NCBI GenBank assembly: GCA_963815655.1
Contig: CAWFHK010000001.1
Location: 2,108,001 to 2,172,000, forward strand
Source of the DNA: JAWOLE01 sp963815655
GTDB taxonomy: Bacteria; Acidobacteriota; Thermoanaerobaculia; UBA5066; Gp7-AA6
Length of the DNA stretch: 64,000 nt
Direction: 5' to 3'
Below are positions 27,001 through 34,447 of this stretch, one piece after another (the first letter of the stretch is position 1; each line of letters starts with the position of its first letter). The position numbers and the translations under genes were made by a program. Under the pieces are notes generated by a model. The model worked only from the letters and a program-made list of their open reading frames with translations, was not told the origin of the DNA and made no database searches.

Positions 27001-27683
27001 TTTCCGGCGCGCGCGCGGGAGACGACGTCGTCGGAGGCGGCGACGAACTGCGCGAGGCTCATCGCTCCGGCGTCCTTGACGTTGGGCACGACGAGGGAGC
27101 GGGAGCCATCCTTCTTCTCGACGTCCACCGCGAGGCCGAAGTTGATCCTGTCGCGGCGCAGGCGGACGGGCGTGTCGCCGGAGTCATCGTAGGCGTCATT
27201 CAGGCGCGGGAAGTCCTTGAGCGCCTGGAGAATCGCCCACGCGATGAGATGCGTAAAGGAGATCTTCGACTCGCCGCGCGATGCGCGGTGGTCGTTGATC
27301 AGGCGGCGGTTCTCGTCGAGGAGCTTGACGGGAATCTGCCGCTGGGATGTGGCGGTCGGAACGGCGAGGCTTGCCTCCATGTTCTCGGCGACGCGGAGCG
27401 CCGCGCCGCGGAGCGGCTCCGGCGTCTCTCCGGCGCGCGGCGCGCGCGGCTGCGCGGGCGAGGGGACGGCTGCGGGCACCGGCGAGGGGGCCGGCCTCTC
27501 GGGAGGACGCGGCGCCGGCTCGCCTTCGCCGAGCCGCTCCCTGAAGAACGCGCGCCACTCCTCGTCCACGCTCTCCGGGCTCACCCGGTACCGAGCCAGC
27601 AGATCCACGACGTAGGAGGCGTTCTCCCCGAACTCCGTGACGAGCTCCTGGACGATGTCGAGATCCGGCTTGGTGGTCGCCAT
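23967..27683 (-). CDS. kgd: Fused oxoglutarate dehydrogenase E1 / succinyltransferase-like protein (Kgd type)
   Basis: 1238 aa. A short N-terminal segment (VDEEWRAFFRERLGEG) and a Pro/Ala linker lead to an E2-like acyltransferase domain ending at TSTYDHRIIQGAESGAFL (catalytic HxxxD-like His). The E1 part has GVTHRGRLNILANV, HGDAAFAGQGMVAE (ThDP/Mg), IVINNQIGFTT, RRHGHNEGDEP and the transketolase-like C-terminus. This is the multifunctional 2-oxoglutarate decarboxylase/dehydrogenase known from Mycobacterium Kgd; it feeds the TCA cycle together with E2/E3. Within E1, a REP-like repeat inserts PPLPAGEGRGEG between CTLGECGAI and HPAATFQIYDSPLSE. The divergent M28 gene starts about 100 bp away. 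Confidence 0.95.
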   Translation of the reverse strand: MATTKPDLDIVQELVTEFGENASYVVDLLARYRVSPESVDEEWRAFFRERLGEGEPAPRPPERPAPSPVPAAVPSPAQPRAPRAGETPEPLRGAALRVAENMEASLAVPTATSQRQIPVKLLDENRRLINDHRASRGESKISFTHLIAWAILQALKDFPRLNDAYDDSGDTPVRLRRDRINFGLAVDVEKKDGSRSLVVPNVKDAGAMSLAQFVAASDDVVSRARAGKLQVSEFEGTTVSLTNPGTLGTTASVPRLMPGQGLIVATGAMEYPGEFRAMAPQAISQLAISKVVTFTSTYDHRIIQGAESGAFLGRIEELLLGQHDFYDKAFADLGLAHHPLHWAVDRNPAVSGDARTGEIEKQARVLELINAYRVRGHLIADIDPLGLMAVPRHPELDLDTYGLTIWDLDRTFWSGGLAGGDHMPLREIVGVMRRVYCGKIGTEYRHISSPDEKYWIRKHIAAAAQAEPLPQDLRKAILGKLVAAESFEKFLGTRFLGQRRYSIEGCETAIAVLDQLVEGAASRGTDEITMGVTHRGRLNILANVVGNSTERLFAAFEGTVHPDFPADEGDVKYHQGARAKRSTQSGREIAITVPSNPSHLEAVDPVVEGRARAKQDATRLPRAESWGKVLPVILHGDAAFAGQGMVAEVFNLSQLIGYRTGGTIHIVINNQIGFTTDPAAGRSSLYSTDVAKIVQVPIFHVNADDPEAAYRVLQIALDYRNEFHKDVVIDLIGFRRHGHNEGDEPTYTQPLMYKRIQDHPGVRALYAKRLVKDGVLSDSDVQQLEDRRHAFYEESLSAAKAKGQQAGPPTAEHPGESGKVEEVTTGVPRETLAQIGRVLTTVPQGFNLNPKMVQQLARRARMTEGATPIDWATAEALAFGSLLLEGSSIRMSGQDSARGTFSQRHVVFHDTKTGETWTPLCTLGECGAIPPLPAGEGRGEGHPAATFQIYDSPLSEAGVLGFEYGYSVETPEALVIWEAQYGDFANGAQVILDQFVTTAEDKWRETSRLTLFLPHGYEGQGPEHSSARIERYLQLCADENLRVCNVTTPSQYFHVLRRQLRARAAKPLILFTPKSLLRFAASFSPLDDLATGVFHPVLDDSEVPDKRAIERVTLSAGKVFYDLYHAREERKTANVALLRLEQFYPFPADALRAVLTEYSKLREIVWVQEEAQNMGGWTSIHPRLASLLPSGVPLRYAGRPASASPATGNATVHKAELARLLDGAFGDASSSPGGRGQE
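24861..24897. repeat. Palindromic REP-like element, copy 2 (inside kgd)
   Basis: CCCCTCACCCCTGCCCTCTC then CCGCCGGGAGAGGGGG. It is in frame within kgd and encodes PPLPAGEGRGEG on the minus strand, at a place where related E1 proteins pass directly from the beta strand to the xYDSxLSE motif. Confidence 0.85.
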
Positions 27684-27786
27684 GGGGGGTCAATTCTATT
27701 TCCTTGCCCCCGTCCTGTTCTCTGCTCGCGTGGGCGCCCTCGCGCCGTCAGGCGTTGGTCCATCGGGGTAGGATTCGCACTTCGCC

Positions 27787-29247
27787 ATGAAAATCAGATC
27801 GAGGCTCTCCCTGCTTGCTCTTCCCGTGCTGCTCGCTCCATCGAATCTGGCGCGGACGGCCGATGCTCCCGTCCTCTCCCCCGAGGTGCGGCGAACCGCC
27901 GAGGCGTTGCGGGAGAGGGCGTTTGCGGGGACCAAGGCGGTGGACTGGGTGCGGAGCCTGACCGACGAGGTGGGGCCGCGGCTTTCGGGGTCGCCGCAGG
28001 ACACGGTGGGCGTCGCCTGGGCGCTGGCGGCTCTGAAGGCGGCGGGGCTTTCGAACGTGCGCGCTGAGAAGGTCATGGTGCCGGCGTGGCGGCGCGGCGT
28101 CGAGACGGGAGAGATCACAGCGCCTTACAGGCAGAAGCTGATTCTCGCGGCGCTCGGCGGAAGCCCGCCGACGCCGGAGGGAGGGCTCGATGCGGAGGTC
28201 GTCGAGATGGCCTCGCTCGAGGACCTGGACGCGAAGGGCGCGGCGGCCGTCAAAGACAAGATCGTCTTCTTCAACAAGAGGATGGAGCGGGGCTCCGACA
28301 TGCGCGGCTACGGATACGCGGTGGACGTGCGCGGGAAGGGCCCGTCGCGCGCGGCGCGCCTGGGCGCGGTGGGCGTGCTCATCCGGTCGATCGGGACGGA
28401 CCACAACCGGCTGCCGCACACGGGCAACGTGGACTACCTGGCGGAAGTGCCGAAGATCCCGGCGGCGGCGCTCTCGATCCCCGACGCGGAGATGCTCGAG
28501 CGGATCCTGCGGCAGGGAAAGCCGGTCCGCGTACGCTTCACGTTGACCTGCGGCGACCGGCCGGAGGCGGAGTCGGCGAACGTGATCGGCGAGGTCCGCG
28601 GCTCGAGCAAACCCGAGGAGATCGTGCTCCTCGGCGCGCACCGCGACTCGTGGGACCTCGGCACGGGAGCGATCGACGACGCGACAGGCTGCGGGATCGT
28701 AATCGAGGCCGCGCGGCTGATCGGACTCCTTCCGAAACATCCGCCGCGCACGATCCGCGTCTGCCTCTACGCGAACGAGGAGAACGGCCTCGAGGGCGGC
28801 AAGGCGTATTTCAAGGCGCACCAGGCGGAGCTCGACAAGCACGCCGCCGCGATGGAGTCCGACAGCGGGACGGACTTTCCCACCGGGCTCTTCTGGACGG
28901 CCGGCCCGTCCGCCGAGCCGTTCGCGAAAGAGATCGCCGCGATCCTGGAGCCGCTCGGCGCCGGCACGCTCGTGCCTGGCGGTGGGGGAGCGGACACCGG
29001 GACGCTCAAGATCGCGGGGGTGCCGGTGTTCATGCTGCGACAGGACTCGTCGCGCTACTTCGACTACCACCACACGGCCAACGACACGTTCGACAAGGTC
29101 AATCCGGAGGGGCTGGACCGCAACGTCGCCGGGGTGGCGGTGTTCGCCTACTGCGCGGCTTCGGTGCCGGAGTTGCTGGAGAGAATCCCGCCGGACAAGC
29201 GCGAAGAGCCGCGGCGGCCCGCGAAGCCGGTGACGAGGACGCGGTGA
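27787..29247 (+). CDS. Secreted M28-family zinc peptidase
   Basis: 486 aa with a signal peptide (RLSLLALPVLLAPSNLA). Residues about 110-260 form a PA-domain-like insert. The zinc site is visible as LLGAHRDSWDLGTGAIDDAT (His and bridging Asp), ANEENGLEGG (catalytic and metal Glu), MESDSGTD (Asp) and YHHTANDTFD (last His). The family comprises amino- and carboxypeptidases, for example PSMA/plasma glutamate carboxypeptidase relatives. Its TGA overlaps the GTG start of the DUF2891 gene, so the two are translationally coupled. Confidence 0.9.
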   Translation: MKIRSRLSLLALPVLLAPSNLARTADAPVLSPEVRRTAEALRERAFAGTKAVDWVRSLTDEVGPRLSGSPQDTVGVAWALAALKAAGLSNVRAEKVMVPAWRRGVETGEITAPYRQKLILAALGGSPPTPEGGLDAEVVEMASLEDLDAKGAAAVKDKIVFFNKRMERGSDMRGYGYAVDVRGKGPSRAARLGAVGVLIRSIGTDHNRLPHTGNVDYLAEVPKIPAAALSIPDAEMLERILRQGKPVRVRFTLTCGDRPEAESANVIGEVRGSSKPEEIVLLGAHRDSWDLGTGAIDDATGCGIVIEAARLIGLLPKHPPRTIRVCLYANEENGLEGGKAYFKAHQAELDKHAAAMESDSGTDFPTGLFWTAGPSAEPFAKEIAAILEPLGAGTLVPGGGGADTGTLKIAGVPVFMLRQDSSRYFDYHHTANDTFDKVNPEGLDRNVAGVAVFAYCAASVPELLERIPPDKREEPRRPAKPVTRTR

Positions 29248-30413
29248 GACGGACTGCGCTGCTCGGCGTGCTGATACTGAGGTGGGCGCCGATACTGCGC
29301 CCTCACCCCGCCCCTCTCCCGGGGGGAGAGGGGGTTCTTGCGGCGCCTCCCTTGGAGGCGCGATTGACAGTGCCTCACCCCGCCCCCCTCCCGCCGGGAG
29401 AGGGAGAGAGGTTCGCGAAGCTGGCGCTTGCTTGCATCGACCGGGAGTTCCCGAACAAGCCGGAGCAGGTGCTCGAGTCGGCGGCGGACGCGAAAGTGCC
29501 GCGCGAGTTGCATCCGGCGTTCTTCGGGTGCTTCGACTGGCATTCGTCGGTGCACGGGCACTGGATGCTCGTGCGGCTCTTGAAAACGATTCCCGATTTT
29601 CCGCCGCGCGACGAGATCCGCGCGCGCCTGGCGGCGCACTTCGCGCCGGAGGCGATGCAGACCGAGGCGCGGTACCTCGACGTCAAGAGCAACCGGTCCT
29701 TCGAGCGGACGTACGGCTGGGCTTGGACGCTGCGTCTCGCGACGGAGCTTTCGACCTGGGACGATCCGGACGCGAAGGCCTGGCGGGCGAACCTCGAGCC
29801 CCTCACGAAGACGATCGTGTCGAGGCTGAAGGACTTCCTGCCGAAGCTCGCGAGCCCGATCCGCACGGGGGTGCACCCCAACACCGCCTTCGCGCTGGGA
29901 GAGGCCCTCGACTACGCGCGCAACGCGGGAGACGCGGAACTCGAGAAGCTCGTCATCAAGCGCGCCCGCGACTACTACGAGAAGGACCGCGCCTGTCCGC
30001 TCGCCTACGAACCGTCCGGCGAGGATTTCTTCTCGCCGTGCCTCGAGGAGGCGGACCTGATGCGGCGCGTCCTGCCGCAAGCGGAGTTCGCCAAGTGGCT
30101 GCGCACCTTTCTGCCGGGCCTCGCCGGCGGGAAGCCCTTCCCCCTCTCCCCCGCCGTCGTCACCGACCCCACCGACCCGCGGCTCGTTCACCTGGATGGT
30201 CTGAACCTGACGCGCGCGTGGACGCTCCGCGCCATCGCGCGCGCGTTGCCGGCGTCGGACGCACGACGGAAGATCCTCGAGAAGGCGGCGGATGCGCATG
30301 CGAAGGTCGGCCTCGCGAGGGTGTCGTCGGGCAACTACGAAGGCGAACACTGGCTCGCGTCGTTCGCGGTTTACCTGCTCACGGACGTGAGCCTGGATTC
30401 GGCGCCGCGATAG
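29244..30413 (+). CDS. DUF2891 domain protein with REP-derived N-terminal insertions
   Basis: 389 aa from a GTG in the GTGA overlap with the M28 gene. After a short signal-like start (VRRTALLGVLILRWAP), two repeat-encoded segments appear (PHPAPLPGGEGVL and PHPAPLPPGEGERF), separated by 14 residues. The DUF2891 domain follows: FAKLALACIDREFPNKPEQV, CFDWHSSVHGHWMLVR, RTYGWAWTLRLATEL, LAYEPSGEDFFSPCLEEADL, SGNYEGEHWLASFAVY. The domain looks like an alpha/alpha barrel related to glycoside-modifying or lyase folds, but its activity is unknown. The insertions lie between leader and domain, where they are probably tolerated. Confidence 0.8.
   Translation: MRRTALLGVLILRWAPILRPHPAPLPGGEGVLAAPPLEARLTVPHPAPLPPGEGERFAKLALACIDREFPNKPEQVLESAADAKVPRELHPAFFGCFDWHSSVHGHWMLVRLLKTIPDFPPRDEIRARLAAHFAPEAMQTEARYLDVKSNRSFERTYGWAWTLRLATELSTWDDPDAKAWRANLEPLTKTIVSRLKDFLPKLASPIRTGVHPNTAFALGEALDYARNAGDAELEKLVIKRARDYYEKDRACPLAYEPSGEDFFSPCLEEADLMRRVLPQAEFAKWLRTFLPGLAGGKPFPLSPAVVTDPTDPRLVHLDGLNLTRAWTLRAIARALPASDARRKILEKAADAHAKVGLARVSSGNYEGEHWLASFAVYLLTDVSLDSAPR
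29300..29334. repeat. Palindromic REP-like element, copy 3 (inside DUF2891 gene)
   Basis: CCCTCACCCCGCCCCTCTCC then CGGGGGGAGAGGGGG. Same layout as the copies in kgd (CCTCACCCC, spacer, palindrome). Confidence 0.8.
29372..29409. repeat. Palindromic REP-like element, copy 4 (inside DUF2891 gene)
   Basis: GCCTCACCCCGCCCCCCTCC then CGCCGGGAGAGGGAG, 72 bp after copy 3. Between them GCGCCTCCCTTGGAGGCGC forms a further hairpin. Confidence 0.8.
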
Positions 30414-30515
30414 CCTCCGAAGGACACCACGAGAGGCGGGAGCGGCAAGCCTCTTTTCCCTACAGCGCCACCGCCGATCTCCGCTTACAGGGGAGGCGCT
30501 TGCGCCTCCCGCCTC

Positions 30516-30821
30516 CTACCGATAGGCGCCCTTTCTGTGGTCCATGGCTGTCAGGAAAACAATGGCCTTCTCGTCGTCGATCTCGTAGAACATCCGCCAA
30601 CTTCCGATCCGGACCCTCCAGGTGGGTGGATCCCAATTGCGTAACCTCGCCGCCGAAGGCACGTTTCTTGGGGTTTCTCGGAGAGCGGGATAGACGCGAT
30701 CCTTCAGAACCACCCGGATTCTTCGAGCCGCAGCTGTCCCCAGACGATCGAGATCTCGCTGGTAGTTGCGTGTTTCGAAGAGCCGGTATTCAGACAAACC
30801 GGCCCCGGCGCGCGGCGGCAT
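30516..30821 (-). CDS. RelE/ParE-family toxin
   Basis: About 93-101 aa. YRLFETRNYQRDLDRLGTAA, RLRNWDPPTWRVRIGSWRMF and YEIDDEKAIVFLTAMDHRKG follow the RelE/ParE fold (helical start, LRG-like region, R-IGxWR, YxIDD, V-L--xHR). It probably cleaves mRNA on the ribosome or poisons gyrase. The reading frame overlaps the end of the antitoxin; either the ATG at 30821 or a TTG at 30797, which overlaps the antitoxin stop, could be used. A GGGAGGCGCTTGCGCCTCCC hairpin lies just after its stop. Confidence 0.82.
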   Translation of the reverse strand: MPPRAGAGLSEYRLFETRNYQRDLDRLGTAAARRIRVVLKDRVYPALRETPRNVPSAARLRNWDPPTWRVRIGSWRMFYEIDDEKAIVFLTAMDHRKGAYR

Positions 30822-31029
30822 CCCGGTGCCCGGCCTTCAGGCGACGCCGCAACCCGTCGTCGGACTCGATCTCGGCCATTTCCGGGTCCGAGACGAAGAT
30901 CTCGGCGATCGCTTTCTGCCTGGCGGCCGTCTCGATGAAGTTCGCTACGGAGCGGTTGTCAACAGCGGCCGCGTCCGCGATTAGCCGGTAGGTGGCATCA
31001 TCCATCCGGACCGTCAGTGTCTTGGGCAT
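30790..31029 (-). CDS. Antitoxin, ribbon-helix-helix-like
   Basis: 79 aa: MPKTLTVRMDDATYRLIADA, AVDNRSVANFIETAARQKAI. The first 45 residues fit a ribbon-helix-helix DNA-binding domain (LTVRMDD strand, then two helices with a turn DNRSVANF). The acidic/basic C-terminus would wrap the toxin. It is directly upstream of, and overlaps, the RelE/ParE-type toxin gene, the usual antitoxin-toxin order, so it should repress its own promoter. Confidence 0.8.
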   Translation of the reverse strand: MPKTLTVRMDDATYRLIADAAAVDNRSVANFIETAARQKAIAEIFVSDPEMAEIESDDGLRRRLKAGHRDAAARRGRFV

Positions 31030-31099
31030 TGCATCACTCCGATTAGAGAATACCATCGTTGTGAATACGGCGGGGCAAGCCGAAGCCTGGGACTCGAAC

Positions 31100-31549
31100 C
31101 TACTTCGACGCGGCGACCTTCTCCTTGGCGGCCTGGACTTCGGGGTGCTGGAAGCCCAGGAGCTCGGCGATGCGGCGGGCGAGGTGGCCTTCGACTTCGG
31201 AGAGGGAGCCGTCGGAATAGACGACACCCCAGATCGCCTCGACGAGGCGCAGGCGCTGGTCGCGGGAGAGGTTGTCCCGGAGGAGCTGCGTGAAGTGGAA
31301 GAGGTCCACGCTCTCGCGGCGCTCTTCTTCCGCGAGACGGAAGACTTCCTGCAGTTCGTCCCCGGAAACATGCATTTCGTCCCGGATGTGGCGCGCGATG
31401 CGCTCTCGCTCCTCGGGCAGGAAGACCTCGTCCGCGTGCGCGATCTCGAGCAGGAGCGCGCAGGCGGCGACCGTCACCGGATCCGGGCGGGCAGGTTGAT
31501 CCTCATTGCGGCGCGGCGCGAAGAAGGCTCGGAGCGCTTCGATTCCCAT
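31100..31549 (-). CDS. TerB-like tellurite-resistance family protein
   Basis: 149 aa. ALLLEIAHADEVFLPEERER, VDLFHFTQLLRDNLSRDQRL and AIWGVVYSDGSLSEVEGHLA show the two acidic, helix-rich repeats (AHADxxxxxEE and YSDGxxSxxE) of the TerB fold. These bind divalent cations. Stand-alone TerB proteins have no established role beyond a link to stress and membrane-associated complexes. Confidence 0.88.
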   Translation of the reverse strand: MGIEALRAFFAPRRNEDQPARPDPVTVAACALLLEIAHADEVFLPEERERIARHIRDEMHVSGDELQEVFRLAEEERRESVDLFHFTQLLRDNLSRDQRLRLVEAIWGVVYSDGSLSEVEGHLARRIAELLGFQHPEVQAAKEKVAASK

Positions 31550-31570
31550 CGTGGCGAGTGTAGCCGGGGC

Positions 31571-31720
31571 GAGGTGCCAGGGGAAAGGGGTCAGGGAAAA
31601 GGCAAGTGCCAGGTGTCAGGTTTGGGTGACAGGAGTGGGACAACCTGACACCTGACACCTGACATCCGGCACCTGACACCTGCATTCCACCTGACACCTC
31701 AAAACTGACACCTGACACCT
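31571..31720. repeat. Inverted heptamer array (GGTGTCA family), copy A
   Basis: The left part has GGTGCCAGG, GGGGTCAGGGAAAAGG and GTGCCAGGTGTCAGG. The right part has repeated CCTGACA units (ACCTGACACCTGACACCTGA, then CACCTGACACCTGCATTCCA). The two parts are complementary and could form a hairpin of about 60-bp arms. It lies between TerB and DinB genes. Confidence 0.85.
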
Positions 31721-31773
31721 AACCTCAGAAACCTTTCGTCGTCTAAAGCGTAGTTGGAGTACAGGAGCAAAGG

Positions 31774-32292
31774 ATGAACCGACGCGAACTGGAAACATTG
31801 CTGTTGACTTTGGAATCGACGCCAGCCCTCGTGGCGCGCGCCGCGGAAGGGCTCGAGTCCTCGCAGGTCCGCCAGGCGCCCGCGACCGGCTGCTTCTCGC
31901 TCATCGAGCACGTCTGGCACCTGGCCGACATCGAGCGCGAGGGATACGGCGCGCGCATCCGCCGCATCCTCTCCGAACAGGAGCCCCAACTCTCCGACTT
32001 CGACGGAGAGCGGATCGCGCGCGAGCGCGAGTACATCAAGCGCGACCTGGCGGAGGGCCTCGCCGCGCTCGCGGCCGCCCGTGCCCGCAACGTCGCGAAG
32101 CTGCGCCGGATCCGCAGCTCCGACTGGAGACGGCGGGGGGTGCAGGACGGCATCGGCCCGATCACGCTCGAGGACGTCCCGCGCATGATGGCGGGACACG
32201 ACCGCGCGCACACGCAGGAGATCGCGGCCCTGATGGCTCACCTCAAAGAAGGAAAGCCCTTCGAAGCGCAGTGCGCTTCGGCTGTCGCCTAG
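31774..32292 (+). CDS. DinB-family protein
   Basis: 172 aa. The four-helix DinB/YfiT pattern with three metal-binding His is visible: SLIEHVWHLADIEREGYGAR (His in helix 2) and DVPRMMAGHDRAHTQEIAAL (two further His). DinB relatives are often metal-dependent thiol (bacillithiol or mycothiol) transferases; this one's thiol is unknown. Start ATG is 30 bp after the heptamer array. Confidence 0.88.
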   Translation: MNRRELETLLLTLESTPALVARAAEGLESSQVRQAPATGCFSLIEHVWHLADIEREGYGARIRRILSEQEPQLSDFDGERIAREREYIKRDLAEGLAALAAARARNVAKLRRIRSSDWRRRGVQDGIGPITLEDVPRMMAGHDRAHTQEIAALMAHLKEGKPFEAQCASAVA

Positions 32293-32334
32293 AACGTCTG
32301 AGTTTCCCCCGGGGCCGCGGTTGCCTTATCTCCC

Positions 32335-32970
32335 TCAGGCAGCCGCGGTCCCACTCTTTTTCATCCTCTCGCGCAGAGCGGCGATGATGCCAGGCAGGAT
32401 CGAGATGAGCACGACGATCACGATCACGATCTCGATGTTCTTCTTCACCCAGGCGAACTGGCCGAGGTAATACCCGATCAGCGTCATCGAGACGACCCAC
32501 AGGAATCCGCCGACGACGTTGAACGACAGGAAGCGGCGGTACGCCATCCTCCCCATGCCGGCCACGACCGGCGCGAACGTGCGGACGATCGGCATGAAGC
32601 GGGCGATGATGATCGTCTTGCCGCCGTGCTTCTCGTAGAAGTCGTGGGCGCGCTTCAGGTGCGCGGGGTTGAAGAAGCGGGAGCGGGGGCGGTTGAAGAG
32701 GGCCGGGCCGGCCTTGCGCCCGATCCAGTAGCCGACGGTGTCGCCGACGATGGCGGCCGCCACGAGGAGCACGTTCAGCCACCAGATGCTCAGCTTCCCG
32801 GCCGCGGCGAACACACCCGCCGTGACGAGGAGCGAGTCCCCCGGCAGGAAGAACCCGACCATCAGGCCCGTCTCCGCGAACACGATGGCCGTCATGGCCG
32901 ACAGCCCGCCGACGCGGACCATCGTCTCGACGTCGGTGATCTGGTGGAAGAGGTGTTTGAGCCATTCCAT
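32335..32970 (-). CDS. DedA-family membrane protein
   Basis: 211 aa with about five membrane segments. The DedA signature is clear: FAETGLMVGFFLPGDSLLVT, GDTVGYWIGRKAG, then HGGKTIIIARFMPIVRTFAP and VAGMGRM. The F-PGD and RF-P-R motifs hold the charged residues needed for function. DedA proteins are thought to flip undecaprenyl phosphate or phospholipids and support proton motive force. The gene converges with DinB. Confidence 0.93.
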   Translation of the reverse strand: MEWLKHLFHQITDVETMVRVGGLSAMTAIVFAETGLMVGFFLPGDSLLVTAGVFAAAGKLSIWWLNVLLVAAAIVGDTVGYWIGRKAGPALFNRPRSRFFNPAHLKRAHDFYEKHGGKTIIIARFMPIVRTFAPVVAGMGRMAYRRFLSFNVVGGFLWVVSMTLIGYYLGQFAWVKKNIEIVIVIVVLISILPGIIAALRERMKKSGTAAA

Positions 32971-32995
32971 GAGGCGGGGGAATGGTAACAGACGG

Positions 32996-33030
32996 GAGAA
33001 AGGTGTCAGGGAACACCTGACACCTCTCCC
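32996..33030. repeat. Short GGTGTCA-family hairpin, copy B
   Basis: GGGAGAAAGGTGTCAGGGAA followed by CACCTGACACCTCTCCC. It is a near-perfect stem-loop between the divergent dedA and queF genes and shares the left end AAGGTGTCAGGGAA with the other copies. Confidence 0.85.
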
Positions 33031-33052
33031 CTGTCACGATAGGATTTTCCCG

Positions 33053-33436
33053 ATGAACGAATGCACGGAGGAACACGCGAAGGCGGGAATCACGGCCCCC
33101 CTCCCCGCGATCGAGACGTGGCCGAACCAGTATCCGGACTACGAGATCACGGTGGAGATCCCGGAGTACAACGCGATCTGTCCGAAGACGGGGTTGCCGG
33201 ATTTCGGGCACCTGACGATCCGGTACGTTCCGGACGAGAGGTGCCTGGAGCTCAAGTCCCTGAAGCTCTACATCGTCGCGTACCGGAACCTCGGCATCTT
33301 CTACGAGAACGCCGTGAACCGGATCCTGGACGACTGCGTCGCCGCCTGCAGGCCGAAGAGGATGGTGGTGAAGGGCGTTTTCTCGTCGCGTGGTGGGATT
33401 TCGTCCGTCGTCGAAGCGAGGTATCCGAAGGAGTGA
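33053..33436 (+). CDS. queF: NADPH-dependent 7-cyano-7-deazaguanine reductase, short type
   Basis: 127 aa. NAICPKTGLPDFGHLTIRYV has the catalytic Cys and Asp, and CLELKSLKLYIVAYRNLGIF holds the family's ELKSLKLY motif used for substrate recognition. VKGVFSSRGGISS replaces the usual end. The single-domain (YkvM-type) form reduces preQ0 to preQ1 for queuosine in tRNA. No other queuosine genes are nearby and I saw no preQ1 riboswitch in the short leader, which is mostly the heptamer hairpin. Confidence 0.93.
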   Translation: MNECTEEHAKAGITAPLPAIETWPNQYPDYEITVEIPEYNAICPKTGLPDFGHLTIRYVPDERCLELKSLKLYIVAYRNLGIFYENAVNRILDDCVAACRPKRMVVKGVFSSRGGISSVVEARYPKE

Positions 33437-33441
33437 AGGTT

Positions 33442-34281
33442 TCAGGGAACAGGTGTCGCAAATTCCCGCCGCAGCTCCTCCTTGAGCCGTTTCGCAATTT
33501 CCCCCGGTTTCCCGTCACCTATTCTTCTTCCGTCCACCGACACGATCGGATAGGTCCAGAGCGTGGTCGAGGCGAAGAAGACTTCTTCGGCGGCGAGGAG
33601 CTCCTCGATCGAGATGGGATGCTCTTCGACGGTGAGGCCGAGGCGGTGGGCCGCCTCCAGGGCGGCGGCTCGCGTCACGCCGGGGAGGATGCGCGGGCCG
33701 TTCGGGGCGGTTCGGAGCACGCCGCCGGTGACGCAGAAGAGATTCGCCTTCGTGCCCTCCCAGGCGATCCCGTCGCGGGTCAGGATCGCGTCCATGGCCC
33801 CGGCCTCGCGCGCCTGCTGGGCCGCGAGGACGTTGGGCAGGAGCATCACGGTCTTGATGTCGCAGCGCCCCCAGCGCTCGTCGGGGACGAGGATCGTGCG
33901 CCCTCCCTCCGCCGGAGGCTCCGGATCGGACGCGCGCGCGAACGCGAAGACGGTCGGAGTGACGCTCGCCGGCGGGAAGGCGTGCGCCCGCGGAGCCGCT
34001 CCGCGCGAGATCTGCGCGTAGACGATGGCGTCGGATTGCGCGAGCCCGTTCTCCTCGAGCAGCCGCGCCGCGACCCCGGGATAGAAACTCGGATCGGCCG
34101 CGATCCGCACCGCGGCGAGCCCGGCGCGCATCCGGTCCATATGCCCGGCCAGCCGGTACTGCCGCCCGCGATAGAAGCGCGCCACCTCGTAGATCGCGTC
34201 CGCGAAGAGGAAGCCGCGGTCTTCGGGGGAGATGCGGGCCTCCTCGCGGGGGAGGTACTGCCCGTTAAGGTAGACGATCAT
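33442..34281 (-). CDS. Class IV PLP aminotransferase, probably D-amino-acid type
   Basis: 279 aa. The start MIVYLNGQYLPREEARISPE, DRGFLFADAIYEV and a conserved Arg (YAQISRGAAPR) match D-alanine aminotransferases. DIKTVMLLPNVLAAQQAREA has the catalytic Lys, and EGTKANLFCV and LPGVTRAAAL are the cofactor phosphate and C-terminal motifs. It would interconvert D-amino acids and 2-oxo acids, useful for D-Glu/D-Ala supply. Branched-chain specificity is less likely from the DIKT motif. It converges with queF. Confidence 0.87.
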   Translation of the reverse strand: MIVYLNGQYLPREEARISPEDRGFLFADAIYEVARFYRGRQYRLAGHMDRMRAGLAAVRIAADPSFYPGVAARLLEENGLAQSDAIVYAQISRGAAPRAHAFPPASVTPTVFAFARASDPEPPAEGGRTILVPDERWGRCDIKTVMLLPNVLAAQQAREAGAMDAILTRDGIAWEGTKANLFCVTGGVLRTAPNGPRILPGVTRAAALEAAHRLGLTVEEHPISIEELLAAEEVFFASTTLWTYPIVSVDGRRIGDGKPGEIAKRLKEELRREFATPVP

Positions 34282-34296
34282 GAGCTGGAGGATTCT

Positions 34297-34447
34297 AAGG
34301 TGTCAGGGAACAGGGGTCAGGGGAAATGCAGGTGTCAGGTATCAGGTGCCAGGCGTCAGGTTGGGCCCTGCTCAGGCTTGGTCCCTGACACCTGATACCT
34401 GGCACCCGACACCTGCATTTTCCCTGGCACCTTCAAACCTGACACCT
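34297..34447. repeat. Inverted heptamer array (GGTGTCA family), copy C
   Basis: Left arm 34297-34366: AAGGTGTCAGGGAACAGGGG ... AAATGCAGGTGTCAGGTATC ... CAGGTTGGGCC. Right arm 34379-34447: TGGTCCCTGACACCTGATAC ... CACCTGCATTTTCCCTGGCA ... CCTGACACCT. The arms are complementary over about 68 bp with a 12-bp loop. It overlaps the last two bases of the enoyl-CoA hydratase stop. Confidence 0.92.

Noticed and set aside
25119..28067. A 982-codon plus-strand frame opposite kgd
   Set aside because: Repetitive Val/Asp/Gly/Leu-rich antisense translation of a well-conserved enzyme.
31571..31720. Heptamer array as a CRISPR
   Set aside because: Units are 7 bp with no unique spacers of 25-40 bp and they occur as inverted arms; no cas gene is in the window.
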